This document shows, piece by piece, positions 38,714 through 46,984 of a stretch of 52,025 bases of DNA; the first letter of the stretch is position 1; each line of letters begins with the position of its first letter. The notes below the pieces were generated by a model. It saw only the letters and a program-made list of their open reading frames with translations. It made no database searches and was not told the origin of the DNA. The position numbers and the translations under genes were made by a program. This DNA comes from Opitutales bacterium (GTDB lineage: Bacteria > Verrucomicrobiota > Verrucomicrobiia > Opitutales > Coraliomargaritaceae). The stretch spans positions 120,336 to 172,360 of the forward strand of contig JANQXM010000042.1 of NCBI GenBank assembly GCA_030729385.1. The letters run 5' to 3'.

Positions 38714-38862
38714 AGGTTGTAGGTAGCTCTAGTTATAGGCCACGAGTCCGTGCTAGTTGGTAGGCGCAGGAGAACTCTCGTAAGCCGCGTCGATGCAAAC
38801 TCGAGCTAGGCGTTAGTCAAACTAATAGCCGATATTCTGGGCAACACTTTTACTAATGGGAG

Positions 38863-39699
38863 CTATAAGTGCTGAATGACCGCCTCTTGGAAGCGCTTGA
38901 GTTTGGCTTCTACAAAGTCCTGCACGTTCAGGGTATCGTCCTCGGCGAGATCTGTCAGATCCATCGCAAACCAAAGTTGGTCGACTGTGTCGATACTGTG
39001 CGAGTCGTAAAAAGTGGCGTTGGCTTTGCGGCGTCCGATGACGGCATCGCCGTAGTTTTTACCGCCGGCGATTTGTGATTCGAAGCAGTCGTTGAGTTGC
39101 TTGGCAAGTTCCGGATGCCCACTGACGTCGAGAGCGATTTTATCCTCATCGCAGAGCCAGTCGAGATCGCGCCAGACCTCGCAGCCATATACTTTCTTCG
39201 GGCGAGAGAAGGGGGGCACTCGGCGGATCGCTTCGATCACGGCATGGAAAACGGCAACATGGGAGGCATGCTTGTCGGCTGGGTTATGCGTGTAAACGAT
39301 TTCTGGCTGGGTGGTGAGTAGCAGCGCTTCAAGTTCGTCGACCAGCGCGCTGCGCTGTGCCGGGTCTTTGATCGTGGCGCTGGAATAACCGAGCTGCGCG
39401 ATAAAACTGTATTTCCCAATCTCTGCGGCCTTACGCTGTTCGGCTAGTCGGATGGCTTTCATCGCTTCATCCGTCGTGTCGGCAAATTTTCCTGCGCGTG
39501 AACTCCCGCCGCCGTCTGTGCAGGTGATGCCACTAAACCAATGCGATGGTTGCTCATAACATGAACTGATCCCATGAAAGGCCATGAACTCTAAGTCGTC
39601 CTGATGCGCACCAATGCCTAGGTGGGATGTGCGTGCTTGCGCCTCAGGCGCGATGACTCCGTCGGGGATGTAAAGGTTGGCGTTTGGATTGGTAGGCAT
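38863..39699 (-). CDS. PIG-L/LmbE-family deacetylase
   Basis: A 278-residue zinc hydrolase of the PIG-L type, which removes N-acetyl groups from amino sugars such as GlcNAc conjugates. The metal motif is AHQDDLEFMAFHG (His32, Asp34, Asp35), a variant of the usual PHPDDE with Gln in place of Pro. A third ligand lies in HNPADKHASHVAVFHA. The N-terminal part LYIPDGVIAPEAQARTSHLGIG is common in the carbohydrate-linked members of Verrucomicrobiota. No bacillithiol or glycosyltransferase gene is adjacent, so the substrate is open. Confidence 0.87.
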   Translation of the reverse strand: MPTNPNANLYIPDGVIAPEAQARTSHLGIGAHQDDLEFMAFHGISSCYEQPSHWFSGITCTDGGGSSRAGKFADTTDEAMKAIRLAEQRKAAEIGKYSFIAQLGYSSATIKDPAQRSALVDELEALLLTTQPEIVYTHNPADKHASHVAVFHAVIEAIRRVPPFSRPKKVYGCEVWRDLDWLCDEDKIALDVSGHPELAKQLNDCFESQIAGGKNYGDAVIGRRKANATFYDSHSIDTVDQLWFAMDLTDLAEDDTLNVQDFVEAKLKRFQEAVIQHL

Positions 39700-39815
39700 C
39701 TATCTATTAGGAACGATTTTTGGATCGCTTCGCAAGCTCAACGAATTTCATACAATATATTACTTGTCTTTTAACCGATAGCTATTTATCTCTTTTTACC
39801 GTGGAACCGCAAATT

Positions 39816-40475
39816 ATGTTAATTATTGGCTTTATTATCATCGTCGGAGTGGTGGTTTATATCAGCCATCTTCAAGCAAAGAAGCGTCGCGAGGCCTTCG
39901 AGCGCCTAGCGATGGAGTTAGGTTTTCGTTTTCATCCAGACAAAGATTACAGCTTTGCTTCGCGTTACGGCTTCTTGGAGCACATGGACGACGGGTCTAA
40001 GCGCTATGCGTTCAATCGTCTTTCCGGTGAATTTGAGGGGCAGAGCGCCAACATTTTCGATTATCACTACGAGACTTACTCAAGGGATAGTAAAGGGAAC
40101 CGTCGCACAAGTCATCACTACTTCTCGATTTTCACCCTAGGGCTGCCGGCGAGTTTTCCAGAGCTCAACATCGAGCGCGAGGGCTTCTTTTCCAAAATCG
40201 GCCAGGCGCTTGGATTTGACGATATCGACTTTGAGTCGCTGGAGTTTTCCAAGCGCTATAAAGTGAAATCTCGCGATAAGAAATTTGCCTACGACTTTTG
40301 TAATGCGCAGATGATCGACTATCTGCTTCGCCAACAAGACTTGATCATCGAAGTGGATGGCAATACCTTGGCGCTCACTTTTAAGGGAAAGCTTTCGATT
40401 GAAGCGATTCGCCCGAACTTTGAGCGCATAAAGCAGATCCGATCACTCATACCGAATTACCTGTTTAATAACTAA
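39816..40475 (+). CDS. Membrane-anchored protein of unknown function next to lemA (possibly DUF3137-like)
   Basis: About 219 residues from ATG 39816: a single membrane helix (MLIIGFIIIVGVVVYISHL), then a basic stretch (AKKRREAFERLA) and a soluble cytoplasmic domain. The domain has an ANIFDYHYETYS strand and LEFSKRYKVKSRDKKFAYDFCNAQMIDYLL. These recall DUF3137-type proteins, which are often found with LemA, but the match is weak and by eye. The frame is open to 39720 (TTG). The next gene is lemA, with a palindromic element between, so the pair may be functionally linked. Confidence 0.6.
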   Translation: MLIIGFIIIVGVVVYISHLQAKKRREAFERLAMELGFRFHPDKDYSFASRYGFLEHMDDGSKRYAFNRLSGEFEGQSANIFDYHYETYSRDSKGNRRTSHHYFSIFTLGLPASFPELNIEREGFFSKIGQALGFDDIDFESLEFSKRYKVKSRDKKFAYDFCNAQMIDYLLRQQDLIIEVDGNTLALTFKGKLSIEAIRPNFERIKQIRSLIPNYLFNN

Positions 40476-40484
40476 TGATTGTGA

Positions 40485-40679
40485 GAACCGTTAATGAACG
40501 TGAATGGACGTTAATTTTTAGATGATGACAGATTTGCTGATAGAAGGTTACCAGATCATTCGTGATGTCTTCACATCTGATGAAGTCGCGCTTCTGTGCG
40601 ATTAGCTCTCTTGGCACGAGTCAGAAGTTGCTTTCGAAATGTCTCCTCATTAACGTATATTCACGTTCATTAACGGTTC
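40485..40679. mobile_element. Small inverted-repeat element enclosing a dioxygenase gene fragment
   Basis: Arms 40485-40515 and 40649-40679 are 31 bases each and match at 29 positions in inverted orientation. Each arm is made of decamer steps of the type CGTTAATGAA, CGTGAATGGA, CGTTAAT. The 133-base centre holds a reading frame resembling the N-terminus of phytanoyl-CoA dioxygenase. No transposase and no clear target duplication is visible. The plan is that of a non-autonomous element (MITE-like) that captured host sequence (inference). Confidence 0.65.
40522..40605 (+). pseudogene. Fragment resembling the N-terminus of a phytanoyl-CoA dioxygenase (PhyH) family protein
   Basis: From ATG 40522 the frame reads 27 residues containing LIEGYQIIRDVFTSDEVALL. 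This fits the start of PhyH-type Fe/2-oxoglutarate dioxygenases, in which a GYxVIRxVF strand precedes a helix. It stops at TAG 40603-40605. The same frame continues another 15 codons (LSWHESEV...) to TAA 40651-40653, so this could be a decayed fragment. The His-x-Asp metal site is not present, so it cannot be an active enzyme. It lies wholly between the arms of the inverted-repeat element. Confidence 0.5.
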
Positions 40680-40707
40680 AATCAATCTACTGTAACCCTC
40701 AAATATT

Positions 40708-41271
40708 ATGATACCTACCATTATCGTCCTCGCTGTTGTTCTAGGTCTGCCCGTGCTATATCTGATTGTGACTTATAATGGTCTGGTCGCGATCCGGAAT
40801 CATATCCGTGATGCTTGGGCCAATATCGATACGGAATTGAAGCGTCGCTATGACTTGATCCCTAATCTCGTCGAGACGGCCAAGGGCTACGCGAAGCACG
40901 AGAGCGAGACCTTGGAAAATGTCATCGCCTTGCGCAACCAATGTCGCGCCAATACGGGTTCGCCAGCCGAGCAAGCAACGACTGAGAAGCTGCTCGTTTC
41001 CAGTTTGAACGGACTCTTTGCCTTGGCCGAAAACTACCCAGACCTTAAAGCCAATGCGAACTTCCAGCAGTTGCAGGAGGAGTTGGTCAACACGGAGGAC
41101 CGGATTCAGTCTGCTCGTCGTTTCTACAATGGCAATGTTCGTGACTACCGTAATAAGACCCAGACTTTCCCCAGTAATATCGTAGCAGGCATGTTCGGCT
41201 TCCCGCCGATGGCAGAGGAATTCTTCGAGGTGGACCCAGTTGAGCGCGAGCCAGTGAAAGTGAAGTTTTAG
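40708..41271 (+). CDS. lemA: LemA family protein
   Basis: A 187-residue LemA protein: an N-terminal membrane segment (residues 3-23, PTIIVLAVVLGLPVLYLIV), then VAIRNHIRDAWANIDTELKRRYDLIPNLVETAKGYAKHE, the family signature. A four-helix bundle follows, ending with SARRFYNGNVRDYRNKTQTFPSNIVAGMFGFPPMAEEFF. The topology places most of the protein outside the cytoplasm or facing it depending on the species; the role is not settled. It often accompanies TPM or DUF3137-type genes; here it follows a membrane-anchored protein that may be the partner. Downstream is the rapA-like gene. Confidence 0.95.
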   Translation: MIPTIIVLAVVLGLPVLYLIVTYNGLVAIRNHIRDAWANIDTELKRRYDLIPNLVETAKGYAKHESETLENVIALRNQCRANTGSPAEQATTEKLLVSSLNGLFALAENYPDLKANANFQQLQEELVNTEDRIQSARRFYNGNVRDYRNKTQTFPSNIVAGMFGFPPMAEEFFEVDPVEREPVKVKF

Positions 41272-41345
41272 GAAAAGCTGAGATTTTGAAACGTTTTTAG
41301 CTATTATTTCAGTTTTCAGTATTTTAGCGTTTCAGCGTTTTATAA
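41272..41345. repeat. Array of degenerate octamers (TTTCAGNN type) between lemA and rapA
   Basis: The right part 41306-41345 has about five steps of TTTCAG or TTTTAG plus two bases. The left part 41272-41302 carries imperfect complements of the same words (GAAAAGCTGAGATTTTGAAACG). Pairing is weaker than in the other elements of this window. It begins immediately after the lemA stop codon. Confidence 0.6.
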
Positions 41346-41389
41346 ACTTCGCTTTGACAAGGGGGTGTGTTCTGCCAGACGCTTAGGCG

Positions 41390-44236
41390 ATGGCAAATTT
41401 TACCGTAGGACAACGTTGGATCAGTGAAACCGAACCGGAGCTTGGGCTCGGTATTTTGGAGGAGGTTTCGCGCCACCAAATGCGCTTGGTCTTTCCGGCT
41501 TCGAGCGAGGCGCGTCTGTATGCGCCGGCAAATGCTCCGGTGAAGCGTGTGGAGTTTCATGTTGGCGATACGATTCACTCGCAGCGTGGTGAAATGGTGA
41601 CGATCGAGGAAGTGCGTGAGGTCGACGGCATCATCACTTACGTCGGCGGCGGCGTGGAAGTCGTCGAAATGGATTTAGCGGATACCATCAGCTTCAGTAA
41701 GCCGGAAGACCGTCTGATTGGTGGGCAAATCGATCAATCCAATGCCTTTTCTTTGCGCTACGAGGCGATCGAGCGCCATAGCCGGGCGCGTAAATCGCCG
41801 GTGGCTGGCTTTGCGGGTGGGCGGATCGACTTGATCCCGCATCAGCTTTATATCGCCTCCGAAGTGGCAAACCGTTATATGCCACGTGTGTTGTTGGCGG
41901 ATGAAGTGGGCCTTGGTAAAACCATTGAGGCGTGTTTGATTTTGCATCGACTACACCTGACCGGGCGTGCCGAGCGTATCTTAATCGTGCTGCCGGAGTC
42001 GCTGGTGCACCAGTGGTTCATTGAGCTACTTCGTCGATTTAATCTTTGGTTCACCTTGTTGGATCACGAGCGTTGTGAGGCGCATACTGCAGCCGAGGCA
42101 GATACCAATCCGTTCATGGAAGAGCAGTTGGTGATTTGCAGTATTAAGACCTTGCTGGAAAGTGAGCGTTGGGCGCAGTCCGCAATCGATGCGAAGTGGG
42201 ACATGCTGGTCGTTGATGAAGCGCACCACTTGGAATGGACACCGGAAGCGGTGAGCCCGGAGTATGCTTTGGTGGAGGCCTTGACCAAGAAAAGCCATGG
42301 CTTGTTGTTGTTGACTGCTACGCCCGAACAGTTGGGCGCGGAAGGGCACTTTGCACGCTTGCGATTGTTGGACCCTGAGCGCTATCCGGACCTAGAGAAA
42401 TTCAAGGAGGAGCAGGCGGATTATTCGGAAGTGGCAGCGGTGGCGGATAAATTAGTCGGTGGTAAGAAACTGACCAAGGCGGACACGGGTTATTTACGTG
42501 AAGTCTTTGAGGAGTTTAGCGACAAGGAATTTGCCGAGCATTTGAAGGATCAAAAGTCGCTGTTGAATGATCTGGTGGATCGTCATGGCACGGGGCGGGT
42601 GATTTTTCGGAACACGCGTGATGCGTTGAAGGGCTTTCCTGAGCGGAAAGGCTTGCCGACAAAATTGGGCGCGCGGGCAAAACTTTCGAAGGCGGATCTG
42701 CAAGCGCGTTTGTTGCGCGAGTTCGACCTTGAAACCGATACGGCTGAAGAAGGCGAAGGTTATGATTTTCGCCACGGCCCACGTATCAAGTGGTTGGCGG
42801 ATCTTTTGCAAGAGCTGGGCGAATCCGAGAAGGTGCTGCTGATCTGCCGCACCCGAGATAAGGTGCAGGCGATTTATGATGCGCTGCAAGATGAGTTGAA
42901 TGTGAAGGCGGCGCTGTTCCACGAAGACTTGACCTTACTGCAGCGCGACCGCAATGCGGCTTGGTTTGCGGAGGCTGATGGCGCCCGCATTTTACTTTGC
43001 TCGGAGATCGGCAGTGAGGGGCGCAACTTCCAGTTCGCGCACCATTTGGTGCTGTTTGATTTGCCGCTTAATCCGGAGCTTCTGGAGCAACGCATCGGGC
43101 GTCTCGACCGTATTGGTCAGACGGAAACGATTAAGATCCATTTGCCATACTTGGAGCATAGTTGGACAGAGTTGCTGATGCGCTGGCACCATGAAGGTCT
43201 GGATGGGGTCGAGCACTCGCTGAAGGGTGGCTATGCTTATCTGGCGAAATTTGGCGAGGCGGTGCGCAAGCTCGGGCCCGTTTACCACTCGGGCGCTGCT
43301 AAAGTGTTGAAGCAAGCAGATGCCTTGATCGAAGACAGCCGTGCGTTTCGCGACGACCTCGAAGCGCGATTGGGCAAAGGGCAGGACCGCTTGATCGCCT
43401 TGAACTCGTTTCGAGAGGAAGACTCTCGCGAGTTGGTTGAGCAGATCGCTCGGATGGATGCTGACCTCACTTTGGATCGCTTTATGAACCGCATCTTCGA
43501 CCACTTTGGCGTGACGGTGGAGGACATTGATAAACGCACTTTTCATTTATCGCCAGGGCAGTTGTTTACGGATTCGTTTCCAGGCTTACCGGACGAGGGC
43601 ACCGTGGTGACTTGTGATCGCGCGCGTGCGCTGGGTCGCGAGGATGTTGGCTTTTTGACTTGGGATCACCCGATGGTGCGTGGTTCGATCGACCTGATGC
43701 TGAGCTCAGAGAAGGGGAATAGCTCAATTGTTGTTTGGAAGGATACGTCGATCGACTCGCCGCCGATTTTGATCGAGGCGATTTATGTGTTGGAGAGCGT
43801 GGCGCCGTCGCGTTTGCATGTGGATCGCTTCTTGCCGCCGACACCGGTGCGCATCGTGGTCGATATGCAGGGCGAAAATGCCACCGATGATTTTCCACAT
43901 CCGTTGATTAACAAGCATTGCGGCGACGAGGAGACCTTCCGGTTGAAGCAAAATCCAGAGCTTTTGAAGGCGCTTGTGCCAGAGATGTTGAAGTCTGCGC
44001 GTGCCCTGGCTCGTGAGCAGAAATCGGAGCTCTTGCAGTCGGCGATGCAGGAGGCTCATGCGAGCTTGGATGGCGAAGCGGAACGCTTGAAAGAGTTACG
44101 TAAAGTGAACCCGAGCGTGCGCGAAGAGGAGATCAAGATCGCTGAAAACGTGATCGCAGATGTCACGCGACACATTGCGAAAGCACACCTGCGTTTAGAT
44201 GCGGTTCGTTTGATTCTTCGTGGCCCGGGCGCTTAG
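41390..44236 (+). CDS. rapA: RapA-like SNF2 ATPase (RNA polymerase recycling)
   Basis: A 948-residue SWI2/SNF2 protein of the RapA class, which frees RNA polymerase stalled after termination. N-terminal Tudor-like part (residues 1-100, starting FTVGQRWISETEPELGLG, the RapA start) is followed by the motor. Walker A is LLADEVGLGKTIEA (169-182), then the DEAH box VVDEAHHLEW, the TATPEQLG motif, and the second lobe with LLCSEIGSEGRNFQFA and LEQRIGRLDRIGQ. The C-terminal third (CAP-binding-like, residues about 650-948) is present, so this is RapA rather than a minimal SNF2. It begins about 120 bases past lemA. Confidence 0.93.
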   Translation: MANFTVGQRWISETEPELGLGILEEVSRHQMRLVFPASSEARLYAPANAPVKRVEFHVGDTIHSQRGEMVTIEEVREVDGIITYVGGGVEVVEMDLADTISFSKPEDRLIGGQIDQSNAFSLRYEAIERHSRARKSPVAGFAGGRIDLIPHQLYIASEVANRYMPRVLLADEVGLGKTIEACLILHRLHLTGRAERILIVLPESLVHQWFIELLRRFNLWFTLLDHERCEAHTAAEADTNPFMEEQLVICSIKTLLESERWAQSAIDAKWDMLVVDEAHHLEWTPEAVSPEYALVEALTKKSHGLLLLTATPEQLGAEGHFARLRLLDPERYPDLEKFKEEQADYSEVAAVADKLVGGKKLTKADTGYLREVFEEFSDKEFAEHLKDQKSLLNDLVDRHGTGRVIFRNTRDALKGFPERKGLPTKLGARAKLSKADLQARLLREFDLETDTAEEGEGYDFRHGPRIKWLADLLQELGESEKVLLICRTRDKVQAIYDALQDELNVKAALFHEDLTLLQRDRNAAWFAEADGARILLCSEIGSEGRNFQFAHHLVLFDLPLNPELLEQRIGRLDRIGQTETIKIHLPYLEHSWTELLMRWHHEGLDGVEHSLKGGYAYLAKFGEAVRKLGPVYHSGAAKVLKQADALIEDSRAFRDDLEARLGKGQDRLIALNSFREEDSRELVEQIARMDADLTLDRFMNRIFDHFGVTVEDIDKRTFHLSPGQLFTDSFPGLPDEGTVVTCDRARALGREDVGFLTWDHPMVRGSIDLMLSSEKGNSSIVVWKDTSIDSPPILIEAIYVLESVAPSRLHVDRFLPPTPVRIVVDMQGENATDDFPHPLINKHCGDEETFRLKQNPELLKALVPEMLKSARALAREQKSELLQSAMQEAHASLDGEAERLKELRKVNPSVREEEIKIAENVIADVTRHIAKAHLRLDAVRLILRGPGA

Positions 44237-44299
44237 GTGCGGCTTGAGCTGGTAGGGTGCGCTCGTGGTTCGACCTTACCTAAACATACAGAGACGTGG

Positions 44300-44350
44300 A
44301 CTACCCTTCCGTCTGCTGCGAGCGCAGACACCTTCCTTTGCCAGGGAAGG
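44300..44350. repeat. Palindromic repeat with alternative hairpins
   Basis: GTCTGC at 44311 pairs with GCAGAC at 44324 around a 7-base loop. CCTTCC at 44305 and 44331 can both pair with GGAAGG at 44345, so two mutually exclusive foldings exist. It lies between rapA and the convergent gene at 44498. Confidence 0.6.
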
Positions 44351-44382
44351 AGCTTAATTCCGAATCATACACACGATTTTCA

Positions 44383-44470
44383 GGTAGCGCGGCCGCGTCT
44401 CGCGGCGCATCCGTCGTGCTGGTTGCGGCTTTTGAACGCTCTTGCGGAGCGGGGACGCTCCTGCGCTACC
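44383..44470. repeat. Twin-hairpin repeat with GGTAGCGC ends
   Basis: Inverted arms 44383-44412 and 44441-44470 both start GGTAGCGC on their own strand. The first folds as GCCGCG/CGCGGC, the second as GGAGCG/CGCTCC: different bases but complementary inside each arm. It has the same design as the GTAGGGACG elements but a different sequence. Confidence 0.75.
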
Positions 44471-44497
44471 GTGTTGTTGTCTCTGAATTCGAAAGTC

Positions 44498-44983
44498 TCA
44501 GATCTTAGCTTCTGCCTCGGCGACTGTGTAGCTTGATTTGAATTCAAGTGTGCGGTCGTCGGTGGTGATCTCTAATAAGATGGTCTTGTTTTTAAGTGGA
44601 AGCACTTCGCAAATGATATTGTTCGGTGTCTTGCCTTCCTTGTAGCTGATAGCTTTTCCACGTAGGACGCCACCGTTGTTGCCGAGATCGTTGACGTTGC
44701 TGTCGAGCGGCAAAACGATGCGACCTTTGTCGTTCTTCGACTTCATGAGTGGCACCACGATGGAGTATTCGCCGACAAGGTTGCCATTTTCTGGAACGAG
44801 TGCGCTCACCGAAAGTTTTACTGATGCGATACCCACGCGGCACTTCGAATCTTCGATTTCGAAGACCAAATTATCCCATTGGACGAGGTCTTGCGTCTGG
44901 TTGATCTCGGTCGCGTTGAGCGAGAGAGGAAGCCATACAAGAGTGATCGCCATGAAGGCGCCGAGAAGAGATAAGGTGCGCAT
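44498..44983 (-). CDS. Small exported protein of unknown function
   Basis: A 161-residue protein from ATG 44983: signal peptide residues 1-25 (LGAFMAITLVWLPLSLNATE), then a beta-rich domain (VQWDNLVFEIEDSKCRVGIASVKLSVSAL) ending in a charged C-terminus. No family recognised. The frame is open back to 45151, but that part is encoded by a repeat element, so the shorter form is preferred. Confidence 0.75.
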   Translation of the reverse strand: MRTLSLLGAFMAITLVWLPLSLNATEINQTQDLVQWDNLVFEIEDSKCRVGIASVKLSVSALVPENGNLVGEYSIVVPLMKSKNDKGRIVLPLDSNVNDLGNNGGVLRGKAISYKEGKTPNNIICEVLPLKNKTILLEITTDDRTLEFKSSYTVAEAEAKI

Positions 44984-45064
44984 GTCTGCTGAGTGGTCGC
45001 TTGAAATGGGCGAATTGTCAAATCTTTGAGGTTGGTGATGATACCTGAGGGTGCCGACAAAAGG

Positions 45065-45138
45065 GTAGGGACGCTTGCCCTCAAGCGTCTGTTTGTTGGG
45101 GCTATGCACGGCGGACGGCTGAGGGCAGCCGTCCCTAC
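45065..45138. repeat. Twin-hairpin palindromic repeat, intergenic copy
   Basis: Arms 45065-45091 and 45112-45138 belong to the same family as the copy in glpD: GTAGGGACG, variable bases, TGCCCTCA core, complementary variable bases, CGTC. The first arm reads CT/AG at the variable positions and the second GC/GC, and each remains self-complementary. It lies between the gene at 44498 and the terminator of the phosphate transporter. Confidence 0.9.
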
Positions 45139-45148
45139 CTTCTGAGCA

Positions 45149-45182
45149 CAAAAAAGACCGTCTCGAAAGAGACGGTCTTTTG
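45149..45182 (-). terminator. Rho-independent terminator of the Na/Pi cotransporter gene
   Basis: A 13-bp perfect stem (AAAAGACCGTCTC and complement) with a 4-base loop and T-rich flanks on both sides, directly past the stop codon of the gene that ends at 45199. It may also work on the plus strand. Confidence 0.92.
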
Positions 45183-45198
45183 GGAAATGGATCGAAGC

Positions 45199-46860
45199 TT
45201 AGTCGATCTGGCTGAGAAGCTTCAGGATGTTGAGCGAGTGGTCGCCGATGCTTTCGATGTTGTTGAGGATATCGATGTAGAGCATCTCTGACTTGATGTT
45301 AGTCGGATCGCTCATACGGCGGACGGCTTCGCGGCGAAGCTTCTTACGCGAGGCATCAATGGTCTCTTCAAGCTGCATGGCAATTTCGATATCTGCGTGC
45401 GTGACCTTCTTGGTCAGGCTTTGAATATAGAAACCCATGAACTGATCGACGGGACCGCTGAAGTTACGAATGGCTTCTTGAGTCTCCGCTGGGAGCACGC
45501 GCTTCTTACGGTATTTACGTTCGGCTAGCTTCACTAGATCAAGTGTGCAGTCGCAGATTTCTTCCATTTCAGAGATCACGCGTAGCATCACGGTGACTTC
45601 AGTCAAGCGCTCGCGGCTGAGTTCTGAGGAGGTGCAATAAATGAGATACTGAGTGATATCGAAGGCGAGACGGTCGCTGCGCTCTTCCATTGCTTTCAGT
45701 TCGACAATGCGGGCGCTCAAATCCTCGTCAGGGCGTTCGTAGACCTCGTTGAAGCCTTTGAACATCTCACGGGTGAGTTCTGCCATCGCCTTAATTTCGC
45801 GCTGCGCCTCGGCGAGGTTGATTTCACCAGTTTGTGGCAGATTCGGCGCTTGATATTGGATGTGGTCAGATGCCTTGGAGTCGGTTTCCTTGCTGCGCAC
45901 CATCTTGGTTGCCAGGCTAGCCAACTGCGGCACAAACCACGCCAGAATGCAGATGTTCAACAAGTTAAACATCGTGTGGAAGAGTGCGAGGTGATAGAGG
46001 GTATGCTCCGGATCGTTCGCATCGCCCGGGGTGATTAGATCGATGAAGTCGGTGTAGTATCCGAACAGGCACAGCATCCAGCCCACACCTATGATATTGA
46101 AGAGGAAGTGGGCACGAGCGGCGCGTTTGGCTTCGACGCCACCTGTCATCGCAGCGAGGTTGGCGGTGATTGTTGTGCCGACGTTTTCACCGAGCACAAT
46201 CGCAGCAGCGTCTTCGTAGCCGATCCAGCCTTTGGCAGCGAGTGTCAGTGTAATCGCGCCCGCTACGGAGGAGGATTGCACGACGACTGTGAGGATCACA
46301 CCGAAGAGGAAGAAGATCGCGACGGAGCCCATGCCGTGACCAGTCCAGTCAGCAAGAAAGGAGAATAGCTCTGGATTGGATTTAACATCGGGCACCGAGC
46401 CTTTGAGGAAGTTTAATCCGAGAAAAAGGATACCAAAGCCGATCAGCGCTTCACCGCTATCGCGCACCTTAGGCTTGCGAAAGAAAATCATCGCCACACC
46501 GATACCTACGCAGGGGAGGGCGATCGCGGACAGGCTGAATTTGAAACCAAGGAAAGCGACGATCCAGAAAGTGGTCGTGGTGCCCAAGTTGGCGCCCATG
46601 ATCATGCCGATCGATTCGCGCAATGTTAGCAGTTTCGCATTCACGAAGCTGACGATCATGACTGTCGTCGCACTGGATGACTGCACCAGAGTCGTCATGA
46701 GCGTGCCGCTTACGATCCCAGATAGACGATTGCGCGTCATGTTGGATATCAGCGCGCGGAGGCCTTCGCCGGATACTTTTTGAAGGCCTTCACTCATGAC
46801 CTTCATTCCGTAGAGGAAGAGGCCAAGGCTGCCGAAGATTGCGAAAAGAGTTGAAAACAT
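45199..46860 (-). CDS. Na/phosphate cotransporter family protein with PhoU-like domain
   Basis: A 553-residue inner-membrane protein of the NptA/PNaS type. N-terminal FGSLGLFLYGMKVMSEGLQK is the family start. The two QSSS motifs that form the substrate path are LVQSSSATTVM (residues 59-69) and VVQSSSVAGAIT (about 195-206). About eight to nine membrane segments run to residue 320. From about 345 the chain is helical and charged and forms a PhoU-like domain (IVELKAMEERSDRLAFDITQ, VISEMEEICDCTLDLVKLAE). In the family this imports phosphate with sodium; it may instead prevent phosphate loss. It has its own terminator. Confidence 0.94.
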   Translation of the reverse strand: MFSTLFAIFGSLGLFLYGMKVMSEGLQKVSGEGLRALISNMTRNRLSGIVSGTLMTTLVQSSSATTVMIVSFVNAKLLTLRESIGMIMGANLGTTTTFWIVAFLGFKFSLSAIALPCVGIGVAMIFFRKPKVRDSGEALIGFGILFLGLNFLKGSVPDVKSNPELFSFLADWTGHGMGSVAIFFLFGVILTVVVQSSSVAGAITLTLAAKGWIGYEDAAAIVLGENVGTTITANLAAMTGGVEAKRAARAHFLFNIIGVGWMLCLFGYYTDFIDLITPGDANDPEHTLYHLALFHTMFNLLNICILAWFVPQLASLATKMVRSKETDSKASDHIQYQAPNLPQTGEINLAEAQREIKAMAELTREMFKGFNEVYERPDEDLSARIVELKAMEERSDRLAFDITQYLIYCTSSELSRERLTEVTVMLRVISEMEEICDCTLDLVKLAERKYRKKRVLPAETQEAIRNFSGPVDQFMGFYIQSLTKKVTHADIEIAMQLEETIDASRKKLRREAVRRMSDPTNIKSEMLYIDILNNIESIGDHSLNILKLLSQID

Positions 46861-46984
46861 AAGCGTGTCCTAGGGAGTTAGTCTAGAGTCCGAGCAAATG
46901 TTACAATTGGGTGACGGCAACGATAAAAGCGATTATTCTGGGGAGTTCTGCCGCTCAAAGCACTTCCCATGAGATCTACGGGTG

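Noticed and set aside
38755-38862. GGTAGGCGCAGGAG stretch resembling the GGTAGCGC repeat
   Set aside because: No inverted partner within range and the hairpin does not form; too degenerate to call.
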